50,896 nt of DNA from Bacteroidota bacterium (lineage in GTDB: Bacteria > Bacteroidota > Bacteroidia > Bacteroidales > Rikenellaceae). A program made the position numbers and the translations under genes. The DNA lies in NCBI GenBank assembly GCA_023443765.1, contig JAEZTA010000142.1, positions 1-50,896 of the forward strand. Reading direction: 5' to 3'. Every line of letters starts with the position of its first letter. The stretch's first letter is position 1. This document shows positions 15,785-25,429 of the stretch, one piece after another. Under the pieces are notes generated by a model, which saw only the letters and a list, made by a program, of their open reading frames with translations, was not told the DNA's origin and ran no database searches.

Positions 15785-17863
15785 ATGAAACAGACTACAA
15801 TCAAGTTACTTTGCGCCGGTCTGATGATGACGGCCGCCGCATGCTCCAACGACCCCGAAACCGAAAACACCGCGCCGCAGGGCGCGCGCACGCAGATGAG
15901 CTTCACGGCGACCAACGCCGAGACGCGCACCGAACTCGTGGACAGAACCAAAGTACACTGGCAGGCAGGCGACGAAATTACGGTGCTGCATAGCGACAGC
16001 GACAACAACTTAAGCAAAGACGGCATTTTTGCGACGACCGAAAGCGGCCCGACGGTAACCTTCACCGGCGAGGCAACGCAAGGCGCTGCAAAATACTATG
16101 CGTTATATCCCGCTTCCGTATACGAAGCGCTCCATATGGGAAAGAATATAGATATCATCATGCCGAAACCCCAGCGCGCCACGGCCGGAAGTTTCGACCC
16201 GGCGGCCAATATCTCATTGGCCGAATCGGCCGACGGCAAAACGCTCCGCTTCGAAAACCTCTGCGGACTGGTCAAATTCAGCCGCCCCGTGGAAAGCAAC
16301 CGCGAGATCGTCAAGGCTACGCTGCACGGCAACAACGGCGAGATTCTGACCGCAGCCCAAATCCAATTTCCCGACAAAACCTTTAAGGCGGATTCCGGCA
16401 GCGACAAAGTCGTTCTCGAAGGAGAGATCACAACCGGCACGGACTACTATTTCGTCGTAAGGCCGGTGGAGCTGACCAACGGATTCTACATCACATTCCT
16501 CGACAAGGACGGGGCGGAGTATTCGGTGACCGGCACGAAACCGGCTTCGATCAGGGCCGGACACATCCTGAACCTCGGCGTGCTGGACCTCGGAGCTGTC
16601 AAGAAGGATTTCGACTACGACTTCGAGACCAACACCTTCACCGTCTACACCGAGACCGGACTGCGAAACTGGGCCGAGGCCGTCCGGATGAAGTCCACCG
16701 ACATCGACGGCAAAACCGTCGACATGACGAAAACGGGCTGTATCCTGGGAGCAGACATCACGCTGACCAAAACGTGGGAGTCGGTAGGTTATGGAAGTTA
16801 CAATGAAGCCGGCCTGGCCTATACGGGTACGTTCGACGGCAAAAACCACACCATCAGCGGGCTGGAAATAACGAACGAGACCCAGGTAATTACCGACTAC
16901 GCATCCTATACCGGATTCTTCGGCAAACTGGACGGTGCGACCGTCCGTAACGTGACCTTCGACAGCCCCTCGGTCACCGACGGTTCGGCAGGAGTCATCG
17001 CCGGCTATGCGGCAAACACCGAAATCGAAAACTGCCATGCAAGAAATGCCACGATCATCGGAAAGTCCAAAGCAACGCAAGGCGTTCACGATGCAGGCGG
17101 TCTCGTCGCATACGCTGGCGGAGAAGTCCGGATTTTGAACTGCACGGTAACAGGTTCGGTAACATCCCAAAAGGTGACAATCGACACCGGCAACGTCCAA
17201 AACTACTCCGGCACGGTCGGCGGCATCGTCGGCCAAGCGAAGGGGATCACCGTTTCCGGATGTCATTTCAACGGTTCGCTCACCTCCGAAGGCAAAACCA
17301 AAAGTTACGCCGGAGGAATCATAGCAAGAACCTTCTCCAACAGCAATATCTCCATTGAAGGCTGTACCGCAAACGTAAAGGTTAAAGCCAACTACTATGT
17401 CGGCGGAATCATAGGAGAGACTGTGGAAAGCACAATGATCGCCGGCAGCGCGAGCAGCGGGACATTGATAAACGCCGACCGTTGCGGCGGCCTGATCGGC
17501 TCGGGCTACAACAACGTCTCCGGTTCGTATTCGACTGCGACCTGCCAAAGTACGAGTACATCTGTAAAAGCGGGCAGTCTGTTCGGATACTGTTATAGCG
17601 CAGCCCGTTACAATGTCGAAGCATGTTTTACGGACAACACCAAAATCGATGTCATAGGAGGCATCAAGGAGGGGGTCAATTCGGAAGAGGTCAACGCAAC
17701 CTTGCGCGTGGACAACATCGCCGACAAGAAGGACGAGATGAACGGCGCGATAGCGGCTACGGGCTGGCAATTCGTGGAGAACGACGGTACGATCACGGTC
17801 GGCAGCGAGACCTTCGAGCTGGATCGGACCGCCTTCCCGCTCAAACCCGTAAAGACGAACTAA
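15785..17863 (+). CDS. Fimbrillin-like lipoprotein with GLUG repeats
   Basis: A 692-residue surface lipoprotein. The signal peptide ends at lipobox AAAC (cysteine about residue 20), followed by an acidic SNDPETE spacer. Residues 35-280 look like the N-terminal domain of the fimbrillin family (FTATNAETRTELVDRTKVHWQAGDEITV and RAGHILNLGVLDLG). Residues 290-620 contain several GLUG-type repeats, recognised by GGLVAY, GGIVGQ, GGIIAR, GGIIGE and GGLIGS steps at regular spacing, which build a right-handed beta-solenoid. GLUG repeats also occur in IgA-protease N-termini and adhesins. Adhesion or a stalk role is likely but not proven. Followed by a strong terminator. Confidence 0.85.
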   Translation: MKQTTIKLLCAGLMMTAAACSNDPETENTAPQGARTQMSFTATNAETRTELVDRTKVHWQAGDEITVLHSDSDNNLSKDGIFATTESGPTVTFTGEATQGAAKYYALYPASVYEALHMGKNIDIIMPKPQRATAGSFDPAANISLAESADGKTLRFENLCGLVKFSRPVESNREIVKATLHGNNGEILTAAQIQFPDKTFKADSGSDKVVLEGEITTGTDYYFVVRPVELTNGFYITFLDKDGAEYSVTGTKPASIRAGHILNLGVLDLGAVKKDFDYDFETNTFTVYTETGLRNWAEAVRMKSTDIDGKTVDMTKTGCILGADITLTKTWESVGYGSYNEAGLAYTGTFDGKNHTISGLEITNETQVITDYASYTGFFGKLDGATVRNVTFDSPSVTDGSAGVIAGYAANTEIENCHARNATIIGKSKATQGVHDAGGLVAYAGGEVRILNCTVTGSVTSQKVTIDTGNVQNYSGTVGGIVGQAKGITVSGCHFNGSLTSEGKTKSYAGGIIARTFSNSNISIEGCTANVKVKANYYVGGIIGETVESTMIAGSASSGTLINADRCGGLIGSGYNNVSGSYSTATCQSTSTSVKAGSLFGYCYSAARYNVEACFTDNTKIDVIGGIKEGVNSEEVNATLRVDNIADKKDEMNGAIAATGWQFVENDGTITVGSETFELDRTAFPLKPVKTN

Positions 17864-17900
17864 CGACGCCCGGGGCGGTTCAGCGCCTCCGGTAATTTGT

Positions 17901-17935
17901 AAGGGCGTCCCTTCGGAAAGGGACGCCCTTTTTCC
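17901..17935 (+). terminator. Intrinsic terminator after the GLUG lipoprotein gene
   Basis: 13-bp stem AAGGGCGTCCCTT / AAGGGACGCCCTT (17901-17913 with 17918-17930), 4-nt loop, T5. Confidence 0.92.
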
Positions 17936-17952
17936 GTGCCCGGACGGCACGA

Positions 17953-18801
17953 CTATTTGATGGTATTCCGGTATTCGGTGGGCGATTCCCCCGTATGTTT
18001 CTTGAAAAAACGCCCGAGGTAGGACTGGTCGGGGAACCGGAGACGGTAAGCGATCTCCTGAACGGAGAGGTCGGTGGACTGAAGCATCATCTTGATTTCG
18101 AGTATCACCGAACGGTCGATGAACTCCTTGGCCGAACTATGCGCCACGCTGCGCACGATGGTGGAGAGGTAGCGGGTCGAGATGCAGAGTTTATCGGCAT
18201 AAAAAGCCACTTCACGCTCCTGGGCGCAATGTTCGTGCACGAGGGCGACGAAGCGGTGAAAAAGTTCGGTTTGCCGCGTAGTCGTCTCCGGGCCGCGGTG
18301 CTGCCGGGCTGCAAAACGCTGCATCTTGTCGTAGCTCTCCAGCAGCACGTTCTGCAGGCGGTTCTTGATGATCGTATTGCGAAACACATTGCTGCGGTCG
18401 CGGTAGGTGTAGGCTGCCATCTGGAACCAGATCGAGGCGCCCTCGACGATCCGGTGGGGCGGATAGGTGATCGGGCGTTCGCGCAGGGCGTGGAAAAATG
18501 CAGGGTCCATCCGGAAAGCCGCCTCAGAGAAGAGGTCGCGGGAAAAAGCGCAGAAAGTCGCCCGGAAATCCTCCGTGCGATTGGTAAGCATGAATATCGA
18601 GCCGGGCAGCACGAGCACCATCGTATTGCGGCGCACCTGTCCCTGACACTGATTGACGGTGGCGTCGGCGCTGCCGCTGCGGCAGAAGAGGAATGCGCCC
18701 CCTTCCACGCGGCAGGCGTAATTACCAAAAAAGGCGAAATCGGATTCGCCGACGACGAATTGCTCTTCGGGAGTAGTAATTATCGGATTAACCTGCGCCA
18801 T
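17953..18801 (-). CDS. AraC-family transcriptional regulator
   Basis: A 282-residue regulator. The N-terminal part is a cupin-like sensory domain (FGNYACRVEGGAFLFCRSGSA, then VLVLPGSIFML). The C-terminal 100 residues form the double helix-turn-helix, with the second half reading LSVQEIAYRLRFPDQSYLGRFFKKHTGESPTEYR, a strong AraC signature. I chose the ATG at 18801, because the frame upstream of it crosses the promoter region. It is divergent from the complete RND pump operon and is the obvious candidate to control it. The effector is unknown; no sugar genes are nearby. Confidence 0.92.
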   Translation of the reverse strand: MAQVNPIITTPEEQFVVGESDFAFFGNYACRVEGGAFLFCRSGSADATVNQCQGQVRRNTMVLVLPGSIFMLTNRTEDFRATFCAFSRDLFSEAAFRMDPAFFHALRERPITYPPHRIVEGASIWFQMAAYTYRDRSNVFRNTIIKNRLQNVLLESYDKMQRFAARQHRGPETTTRQTELFHRFVALVHEHCAQEREVAFYADKLCISTRYLSTIVRSVAHSSAKEFIDRSVILEIKMMLQSTDLSVQEIAYRLRFPDQSYLGRFFKKHTGESPTEYRNTIK

Positions 18802-18955
18802 AATATTTCTTTTTTCGAACAAAAGTAATGAATATTTCGATAATAACTGAACTTTTGTGCCGAAAAGTACCAATACTGTTCGCAATATAATGGCACAATT
18901 GGACCTAATTTAGAATACTTTTGCACCTGAAAAAGTTTTTTAGTATAAAATTCAA
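18802..18955. promoter_or_regulatory. Divergent promoter/operator region between the AraC gene and the RND operon
   Basis: The minus strand carries TACTTTTG at 18827-18820 and the plus strand TACTTTTG at 18916-18923; both match TAnnTTTG. A perfect inverted repeat ACTTTT-N6-AAAAGT lies at 18851-18868, and a second one, ACTTTT-N8-AAAAGT, at 18917-18936 overlaps the plus-strand -7 element. These are plausible binding sites for the divergent AraC regulator or for the TetR regulator at the end of the operon. Confidence 0.55.
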
Positions 18956-20140
18956 ATGGAAGTTATGAAGCAAACATTTGTGAAAGCTGCCGCTTTGGCA
19001 TGCTGCATGGCAGCCGTCGGATGCAAACAGGCACCGATGACAATGGGTCCCGGCGAATACGCCGTAATGACCATCGCCACCACCGACCGGGAGATTCCGA
19101 GCAACTACTCGGCAACGATCCGCGGCCGTCAGGACATCGACATCTATCCGCAGGTTTCGGGAACGATCTCGCAACTCTGTGTCAATGAAGGTCAGAACGT
19201 AACAAAGGGCCAGACCCTTTTCATCATCGACCAGGTTCCCTACCAGGCAGCCCTGCTGACCGCTGAAGCCAATGTCGAGGCCGCCAAAGCCGGTGTTGCC
19301 ACCGCACAGCTTACCTACGACAGCAAGAAGGAACTTTTCGCCCGCAACGTCGTTTCGCAGTTCGACCTCTCGACGGCCAACAACAACCTGCTGACGGCCA
19401 AAGCACAGCTGGCACAGGCCGAGGCACAGCGTGTAAACGCAGCCAACAACCTCTCCTACACGGTTGTCAAGGCTCCGACCAACGGCGTGGTTGGTACGCT
19501 GCCGTACCGCGTGGGCGCACTGGTGAGCGCATCGCTCCCGCAGCCGCTGACCACCGTATCGGACAATTCGGAGATGTACGTTTACTTCTCGATGGCCGAG
19601 AACCAGTTCCTGGGCCTGACGCGTCAGTACGGCTCGATCGGGGAAGCACTCAAGAACATGCCCGACGTACAGTTGCAACTCAACGACGGAACGCTTTACG
19701 ACCAGACGGGCCGCGTCGAGTCGATCAGCGGCGTCATCGACACCTCGACGGGCAGCGTGTCGCTCCGCGCGGCGTTCCCCAACAAGGGCGGACTGCTCCA
19801 CAGCGGCGGCGCCGGTAACATCATCCTGCCGAACATCCACAAGAACTGCATCGTCGTTCCGCAGGCCGCAACGTTCGAACTCCAGAACAAAGTATACGTA
19901 TATAAGGTACAGGACGGGAAGGCCGTATCGTCGATGATCGCCGTAGAGAAGATCTCGAACGGCAAAGAGTACATCGTCAACTCGGGCCTCGTACCGGGCG
20001 ACGTGATCGTAGCCGAGGGCGTAGGTCTGCTGCGCGAAGGCACGCCTATCGTTCCCAAAGGTCAGGCCGCCGCAGCCGCTGCAGCAGCACCCGCAACCGA
20101 CGAGGCCGCCGCTCAAACCCAAACCGAGAAGGAGGAATAA
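18956..20140 (+). CDS. RND efflux periplasmic adaptor lipoprotein (AcrA/MexA family)
   Basis: Periplasmic adaptor that bridges the pump and the outer-membrane channel; 394 residues. A lipoprotein signal with lipobox AAVGC (C23) is followed by the first lipoyl half (IDIYPQVSGTISQLCVNEGQNVTKGQTLFIID), an alpha-helical hairpin (about 85-150, rich in Ala/Gln), the second lipoyl half (TVVKAPTNGVVG), a beta-barrel and a membrane-proximal domain. The C-terminus is an Ala/Gln/Glu-rich low-complexity tail. A second ATG nine bases downstream (18965, MKQTF) gives an equally good signal peptide and may be the real start. The gap to the RND gene is 3 bp. Confidence 0.94.
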   Translation: MEVMKQTFVKAAALACCMAAVGCKQAPMTMGPGEYAVMTIATTDREIPSNYSATIRGRQDIDIYPQVSGTISQLCVNEGQNVTKGQTLFIIDQVPYQAALLTAEANVEAAKAGVATAQLTYDSKKELFARNVVSQFDLSTANNNLLTAKAQLAQAEAQRVNAANNLSYTVVKAPTNGVVGTLPYRVGALVSASLPQPLTTVSDNSEMYVYFSMAENQFLGLTRQYGSIGEALKNMPDVQLQLNDGTLYDQTGRVESISGVIDTSTGSVSLRAAFPNKGGLLHSGGAGNIILPNIHKNCIVVPQAATFELQNKVYVYKVQDGKAVSSMIAVEKISNGKEYIVNSGLVPGDVIVAEGVGLLREGTPIVPKGQAAAAAAAAPATDEAAAQTQTEKEE

Positions 20141-20143
20141 CCT

Positions 20144-23100
20144 ATGACACTCAAGCATTTTATCGAACGACCCGTATTGGCGTCGGTCATATCAATCGTA
20201 ATCGTTATCGCCGGTCTGATCGGTCTCGCGACGCTGCCTGTTGAGCAGTATCCCGACATCGCGCCCCCGACGGTAATGGTGCGCGCCTCGTATCCGGGCG
20301 CCAGCGCCGAGACGATCCAGAAGTCGGTCATCGTACCGCTCGAACAGGCCATCAACGGCGTGGAGAACATGACCTACATGACCTCCAGCGCAGCCGTCGG
20401 AAGCGCCTCCGTAACGATCTATTTCCGCCAGGGAACCAATGCCGACATGGCGGCCGTCAACGTGCAGAACAAGGTGTCGCGCGCTACCGGCCAGCTGCCT
20501 TCGGAAGTTACGCAAATCGGCGTGACGACCATGAAGCGCCAAACCTCCATGGTGAAGATTTTCTCGCTCTACAGTCCCGACGACTCTTACGACGAGACGT
20601 TCCTGTCGAACTACTCGAAAATCAACATCGAGCCGCGCATCCAGCGTATCCACGGTGTCGGCGAGGTGTTTACTCTCGGTGCTGACTACTCGATGCGCGT
20701 CTGGCTGAAGCCCGACATCATGGCCCAGTACAAACTCATTCCGTCGGACGTAACGGCGGCATTGGCCGAACAGAACATCGAGTCGGCAACCGGTACGCTG
20801 GGTGAGAACTCCCAGAACACGTTCCAGTATACGATGAAATACCGGGGACGCCACCAGACGCCCGAAGAGTTCGGCGAAATCGTACTTCTCTCGAAGCCCG
20901 ACGGCTCGCTCCTGCGACTGAAAGACATCGCCGATATTGAGTTAGGCAGCGAATCCTACGCTTACAAAGGCTATACCAACGGCCACCCGGGCGTCAGCAC
21001 GATGATCTTCCAGACTGCTGGTTCGAACGCCACGCAGGTCGTAAACGACGTGAACGCACTGCTCGACGAAGTGCAGGCCGAACTGCCGAAAGGCATCGCC
21101 GTGGCACATCTGCAGAGCGTGAACGACTTCCTCTACGCCTCGATGAAGGAGGTGATCAAGACCCTGTTCGAAGCCATCCTCCTCGTTATCCTCGTGGTAT
21201 ATGTCTTCCTGCAGGATATTCGTTCGACGCTTATCCCGACGGCCTCGATCCTTGTATCACTGGTCGGAACCTTCGGTTTCCTTGCATTCGCCGGATTCTC
21301 GATCAACCTGCTGACGCTCTTTGCACTGGTTCTTGCGATCGGCACGGTCGTCGACGACGCCATTATCGTCGTCGAAGCCGTGCAAGCGCGCTTCGACGTA
21401 GGCTATAAATCGTCTTTCATGGCCACCGTCGATGCCATGTCGGGCATTACGTCGGCTATCGTAACCTCGACGCTGGTCTTCATGGCCGTGTTCATTCCCG
21501 TCGCCATGATGGGCGGAACGTCAGGCGTATTCTACACACAGTTCGGTATCACAATGGCCGTGGCGGTAGGTATCTCGGCCGTCAACGCCCTCACGCTGTC
21601 GCCGGCCCTCTGCGCCATGATCCTGAAACCGTACCTCGACGAGAACGGCGAGATGCGCGATAACTTTGCGGCCCGCTTCCGCAAAGCCTTCAACACGGCA
21701 TTCAGCGCCATGGTCAACAAATACAAGCACGGCGTGCTGCTCTTCATCAAGCACAAGTGGCTGATGTGGTCGACGCTCGGACTTGCAGTCGCTGCACTGG
21801 TACTGCTGATGAACACCACCAAGACGGGTCTGGTACCCGATGAGGACCAGGGAACCATCATGGTCAACGTCACTGCGGCTCCGGGTTCCTCGCTCGCCGA
21901 GACCCACAAGATCATGGAACAGGTGGCCGACCGCATCGGAGGTATCCCCCAAATCCGCGACTTCATGCAGGTAGCCGGCTACGGCATGATCGCCGGACAA
22001 GGTTCCTCGTACGGTATGTGTATCATCAAGCTCAAGGACTGGGACGAACGTCCGAAGAAGGAAGACGACGTGAACGCTGTAATCGGCCAGATTTACGGTC
22101 GTACCGCCGATATCAAGGACGCGCAGATTTTCGCCGTGGCTCCGCCGATGATCTCGGGATACGGAACCTCAACCGGTTTCTCCATGAACCTGCAGGATAA
22201 AACCGGCGGTGAACTGAACGACTTCTACAACATTTACCTGCAGTTTATCGGTGCGCTGAACCAACGGCCGGAGATCGCCCGCGCATACTCGACCTTCAAC
22301 ATCAATTTCCCGCAGTACATGGTAGACATCGATGCGGCGAAGGCCAAGCGTGCCGGCGTATCGCCGAACACGATTCTCTCGACCCTGGCAGGCTACTACG
22401 GCGGTCAGTACGTTTCGAACATCAACCGCTTCTCGAAGATGTACTACGTGACGCTGCAAGCCGACCCGAAATACCGTCTCGACACCGAATCGCTCAACAA
22501 CGTCTACGTACGTTCGAACAACGGCGAAATGGCTCCTCTGAGCCAATTCGTGAACCTCACGCGGGTTTATAGCTCCGAGGTGCTGAACCGCTTCAACATG
22601 TACAGTTCGATCGCCGTGAATGGTACGGCTGCCGATGGTTATTCATCGGGCGACGCCATCCGGGCCATCGAGGAGGTCGCCGCACAGGTCCTGCCGAAAG
22701 GCTACGGCTATGAGTTCGACGGTATCACACGTGAAGAGGCACAGACGGGCAGTAACACGGTTATCATCTTCGGTATCTGTATCCTGCTGATCTACCTCAT
22801 CCTGAGCGCCCTGTACGAGAGCTTCCTCGTTCCGTTCGCCGTCATCCTGTCGGTACCGTGCGGTCTGATGGGTTCGTTCCTCCTCGCCAAGATGATGGGA
22901 CTGGAGAACAACATCTACCTCCAGACAGGTATCATCATGTTGATCGGTCTGCTGTCGAAGACGGCCATTCTGATCACGGAGTATGCCGCCGACCGCCGCG
23001 CTGCGGGCATGAGCCTCACGCAGGCTGCCGTTTCGGCTGCCAAAGCCCGTCTGCGTCCTATCCTGATGACCGTCCTCACCTGCGTGTTCGGTATGATTCC

Positions 23101-23329
23101 GCTGGTACTCTCGCACGGCGTAGGTGCCAACGGTAACTCGACCCTCGGTGCAGGCGTCATAGGCGGTATGATCGTCGGAACGCTGGCGCTGCTGTTCCTC
23201 GTGCCGACGCTGTTCATCGTCTTCCAGACGTTGCAGGAGAAGGTCAAGCCTCTGGAATTCGATCCCGATCCGCAGTGGGCTGTACGCGCCGAACTGGAAG
23301 AGTGTAAAAATGAGAAAGAGGAGGAGTAA
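20144..23329 (+). CDS. RND (HAE1/AcrB-like) multidrug efflux permease
   Basis: Complete inner-membrane drug/proton antiporter of 1,061 residues. It starts with the canonical cytoplasmic-helix sequence MTLKHFIERPVLASVISIVI. The proton-relay aspartates in GTVVDDAIIVVEAVQ are D404 and D405, close to AcrB D407/D408. The second relay lysine is in IGLLSKTAILITEYAADRR. Docking and porter domains are full length, and the C-terminus ends in an acidic EEEE tail. It is the middle gene of an adaptor-RND-channel-TetR operon. It is a different paralogue from the truncated pump at the left edge of the window. Confidence 0.97.
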   Translation: MTLKHFIERPVLASVISIVIVIAGLIGLATLPVEQYPDIAPPTVMVRASYPGASAETIQKSVIVPLEQAINGVENMTYMTSSAAVGSASVTIYFRQGTNADMAAVNVQNKVSRATGQLPSEVTQIGVTTMKRQTSMVKIFSLYSPDDSYDETFLSNYSKINIEPRIQRIHGVGEVFTLGADYSMRVWLKPDIMAQYKLIPSDVTAALAEQNIESATGTLGENSQNTFQYTMKYRGRHQTPEEFGEIVLLSKPDGSLLRLKDIADIELGSESYAYKGYTNGHPGVSTMIFQTAGSNATQVVNDVNALLDEVQAELPKGIAVAHLQSVNDFLYASMKEVIKTLFEAILLVILVVYVFLQDIRSTLIPTASILVSLVGTFGFLAFAGFSINLLTLFALVLAIGTVVDDAIIVVEAVQARFDVGYKSSFMATVDAMSGITSAIVTSTLVFMAVFIPVAMMGGTSGVFYTQFGITMAVAVGISAVNALTLSPALCAMILKPYLDENGEMRDNFAARFRKAFNTAFSAMVNKYKHGVLLFIKHKWLMWSTLGLAVAALVLLMNTTKTGLVPDEDQGTIMVNVTAAPGSSLAETHKIMEQVADRIGGIPQIRDFMQVAGYGMIAGQGSSYGMCIIKLKDWDERPKKEDDVNAVIGQIYGRTADIKDAQIFAVAPPMISGYGTSTGFSMNLQDKTGGELNDFYNIYLQFIGALNQRPEIARAYSTFNINFPQYMVDIDAAKAKRAGVSPNTILSTLAGYYGGQYVSNINRFSKMYYVTLQADPKYRLDTESLNNVYVRSNNGEMAPLSQFVNLTRVYSSEVLNRFNMYSSIAVNGTAADGYSSGDAIRAIEEVAAQVLPKGYGYEFDGITREEAQTGSNTVIIFGICILLIYLILSALYESFLVPFAVILSVPCGLMGSFLLAKMMGLENNIYLQTGIIMLIGLLSKTAILITEYAADRRAAGMSLTQAAVSAAKARLRPILMTVLTCVFGMIPLVLSHGVGANGNSTLGAGVIGGMIVGTLALLFLVPTLFIVFQTLQEKVKPLEFDPDPQWAVRAELEECKNEKEEE

Positions 23330-23332
23330 CAC

Positions 23333-24709
23333 ATGAAAAAGATCCTGATTATATGCGCCGCTGCGGCGCTGACCGGCTGCGGCATCTACAAACCCTATAC
23401 CCGCCCCGAGGTGACGACCGCAGGGCTGTACGGTACGGCAGAGACTGCCGACTCGACGACCCTGGGCGACATCCGCTGGCAGGAAATGTTCACCGATCCC
23501 CAGTTGCAGGCGCTTATCGCGCTTGCACTGGAGAACAACACCGACCTGCAGTCGGCAGGATGGCGTGTCAAGGAGGCCGAGGCTACGCTCAAATCGGCAC
23601 GTCTGTCCTACCTGCCGTCGTTCAACTTCGCACCGCAGGGCAGCATGAGCAGCTTCGATGGTGCTACGCCGTCGAAAATCTACACCGTTCCCGTGACGGC
23701 CAGCTGGCAGATCGACATCTTCAACGGCCTGACGAATGCCAAGCGTAAAGCCAAGGCGCTCCATGCCCAGAGCAAGGAGTACGAGCAGGCTGTGAAGACG
23801 CAGTTGATCGCAGGCGTGGCCAACCTTTACTATTCGCTGCTGATGCTCGACAGCCAGTATGAAGTGACGGAACAGACGGCCGTGAAGTGGCGCGAGAGCG
23901 TCCGCACGATGCGCGCCCTGAAAGAGGCCGGCTATTCCAACGAGGCAGGCGTTGCCCAGTACGAGGCCAACACGCTGGCGATCGAAGCATCGCTGCACGA
24001 CCTTGCTTACCAGCGTACGCAGGTGGAGAACAGCCTCTGCTCGATGCTGGGCCAGGCTCCGCACACCATTGCGCGCGGTCGTCTCGAAAACCAGCGGATG
24101 ACCAACGACCTGATGGTCGGCGTGCCCCTGCAGATGCTGGCGAACCGTCCCGACGTACGTTCGGCCGAGTATTCGCTCATGCAGTCGTACTACGCTACCG
24201 CCGAAGCCCGTTCGGCCCTCTATCCCTCGATCACGCTGAGCGGTACGCTGGGCTGGACCAACAACAGCGGTGGTATCAGGGGCATCGTCGATCCCGGTAA
24301 GCTGATCTGGAATGCCGCAGCATCGCTCATGCAGCCGATCTTCAACGCCAACGCAAACCGCGCCCGCGTGAAGATTGCCAAGGCACAACAGGAGGAGAGC
24401 CGGCTGTCGTTCCAGCAGACGCTGCTCAATGCAGGCGCCGAGGTCAACAACGCCCTCACGCAGTGCCAGTCGTCGCGCGCCAAGGCAGACCTTCGCGTAC
24501 GGCAGATTTCGGCCCTGGAGCGCGCCGTGGAGTCTACCGAACTGCTGATGCAGCACGGTTCGACCACCTACCTCGAAGTACTGACCGCACAGCAGTCGCT
24601 GCTTTCGGCGCAGCTGTCGCAGATTGCAGACCGTTTCGACGAAATCCAGGGCACCGTGAACCTCTATCAGGCTCTCGGCGGCGGACGTGACATTACGGAG
24701 GAAAAATAA
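23333..24709 (+). CDS. TolC-like outer-membrane efflux lipoprotein (NodT/OprM family)
   Basis: A 458-residue outer-membrane channel of the RND pump. The lipobox is LTGC (cysteine near 16), followed by YKPYTRPEV, a typical start of the mature NodT-type OMF. Two OEP repeats follow, with the second marked by LANRPDVRSAEYSLMQSYYATAEARSALYPSITLSG. The end contains LEVLTAQQSLLSAQLSQIADRF and YQALGGG, normal for the family. The stop codon overlaps the TetR start by one base (TAATG). It begins 3 bp after the RND stop codon. Confidence 0.95.
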   Translation: MKKILIICAAAALTGCGIYKPYTRPEVTTAGLYGTAETADSTTLGDIRWQEMFTDPQLQALIALALENNTDLQSAGWRVKEAEATLKSARLSYLPSFNFAPQGSMSSFDGATPSKIYTVPVTASWQIDIFNGLTNAKRKAKALHAQSKEYEQAVKTQLIAGVANLYYSLLMLDSQYEVTEQTAVKWRESVRTMRALKEAGYSNEAGVAQYEANTLAIEASLHDLAYQRTQVENSLCSMLGQAPHTIARGRLENQRMTNDLMVGVPLQMLANRPDVRSAEYSLMQSYYATAEARSALYPSITLSGTLGWTNNSGGIRGIVDPGKLIWNAAASLMQPIFNANANRARVKIAKAQQEESRLSFQQTLLNAGAEVNNALTQCQSSRAKADLRVRQISALERAVESTELLMQHGSTTYLEVLTAQQSLLSAQLSQIADRFDEIQGTVNLYQALGGGRDITEEK

Positions 24710-25290
24710 TGAAACGGGGAGTGACCAAAGAAGAGATTATCCATGCTACACAGGAACTTATCGCCCGGAACGGCATTCGTGCCGTCCGGGTCGATGAGAT
24801 CGCGCAGACGCTGGGAATCTCGAAACGCACCCTGTACGAATTGTTCGCCGACAAGAACGACCTCGTCGGCGCCTGCCTCGACGCCATGAGTCACCAACAG
24901 CGGGAACGTATCGTCGCCTGCCGCAAGCGGCGCGGCGGCAACCCGTTGCAGAAGGTACTCCGGCTGGCAAACGAATATATCGACAACCTCTACACGGTAG
25001 ACCACTGTTTCCTGTCGGACATCCGCCGCAAGATCACCTTCGCGGAGCATTACGACGAGCACAGGGAGTTCTGGCGCAAAGAGCTGACCGATTACCTCGA
25101 AACCTGCCGTGAGGAGCAGCTCCTGCTCCCCGAGATCGACGCCCCGGCATTTGCCGAGCAGTTGATGAGCACGATGACCGACCTGCGCCTGAACGGCACG
25201 ATCCGCGAGGAACTCTGCCTCTTCTGCCGGACGATTCTCCGCGGAGCGGCGACCCGGAAGGGTATCGAACTGATCGACCGCAAAGCATAA
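24709..25290 (+). CDS. TetR/AcrR-family transcriptional regulator
   Basis: A 193-residue regulator with a classic TetR N-terminal helix-turn-helix: EEIIHATQELIARNGIRAVRVDEIAQTLGISKRTLYELFADKNDLV spans residues 5-50. The C-terminal ligand domain is all-helical and diverged. As the last gene of the pump operon, overlapping the channel gene by one base, it likely represses the operon in response to pump substrates, a standard AcrR-type arrangement; this is inference. The operon then has two candidate regulators, TetR and the divergent AraC protein. Confidence 0.93.
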   Translation: MKRGVTKEEIIHATQELIARNGIRAVRVDEIAQTLGISKRTLYELFADKNDLVGACLDAMSHQQRERIVACRKRRGGNPLQKVLRLANEYIDNLYTVDHCFLSDIRRKITFAEHYDEHREFWRKELTDYLETCREEQLLLPEIDAPAFAEQLMSTMTDLRLNGTIREELCLFCRTILRGAATRKGIELIDRKA

Positions 25291-25310
25291 GAGATCGCAT
25301 ACTACACACG

Positions 25311-25345
25311 AAAAACTCCGCAGATTGTTTCTGCGGAGCTTTTTT
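25311..25345 (+). terminator. Intrinsic terminator after the RND operon
   Basis: 8-bp stem CTCCGCAG / CTGCGGAG (25316-25323 with 25331-25338), 7-nt loop, followed by a run of T on the plus strand. Confidence 0.92.
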
Positions 25346-25377
25346 GGTCCATGGAGGATTCTCCCTTCGCCGGGCCG

Positions 25378-25412
25378 AAAAAAAGGCTGCTTTCACCCGG
25401 AAGCAGCCTTTT
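25378..25412 (-). terminator. Intrinsic terminator after the LruC gene
   Basis: 12-bp stem AAAAGGCTGCTT / AAGCAGCCTTTT (25381-25392 with 25401-25412), 8-nt loop, T7 on the minus strand. Confidence 0.92.
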
Positions 25413-25429
25413 ACAGCGTATATAATCCT

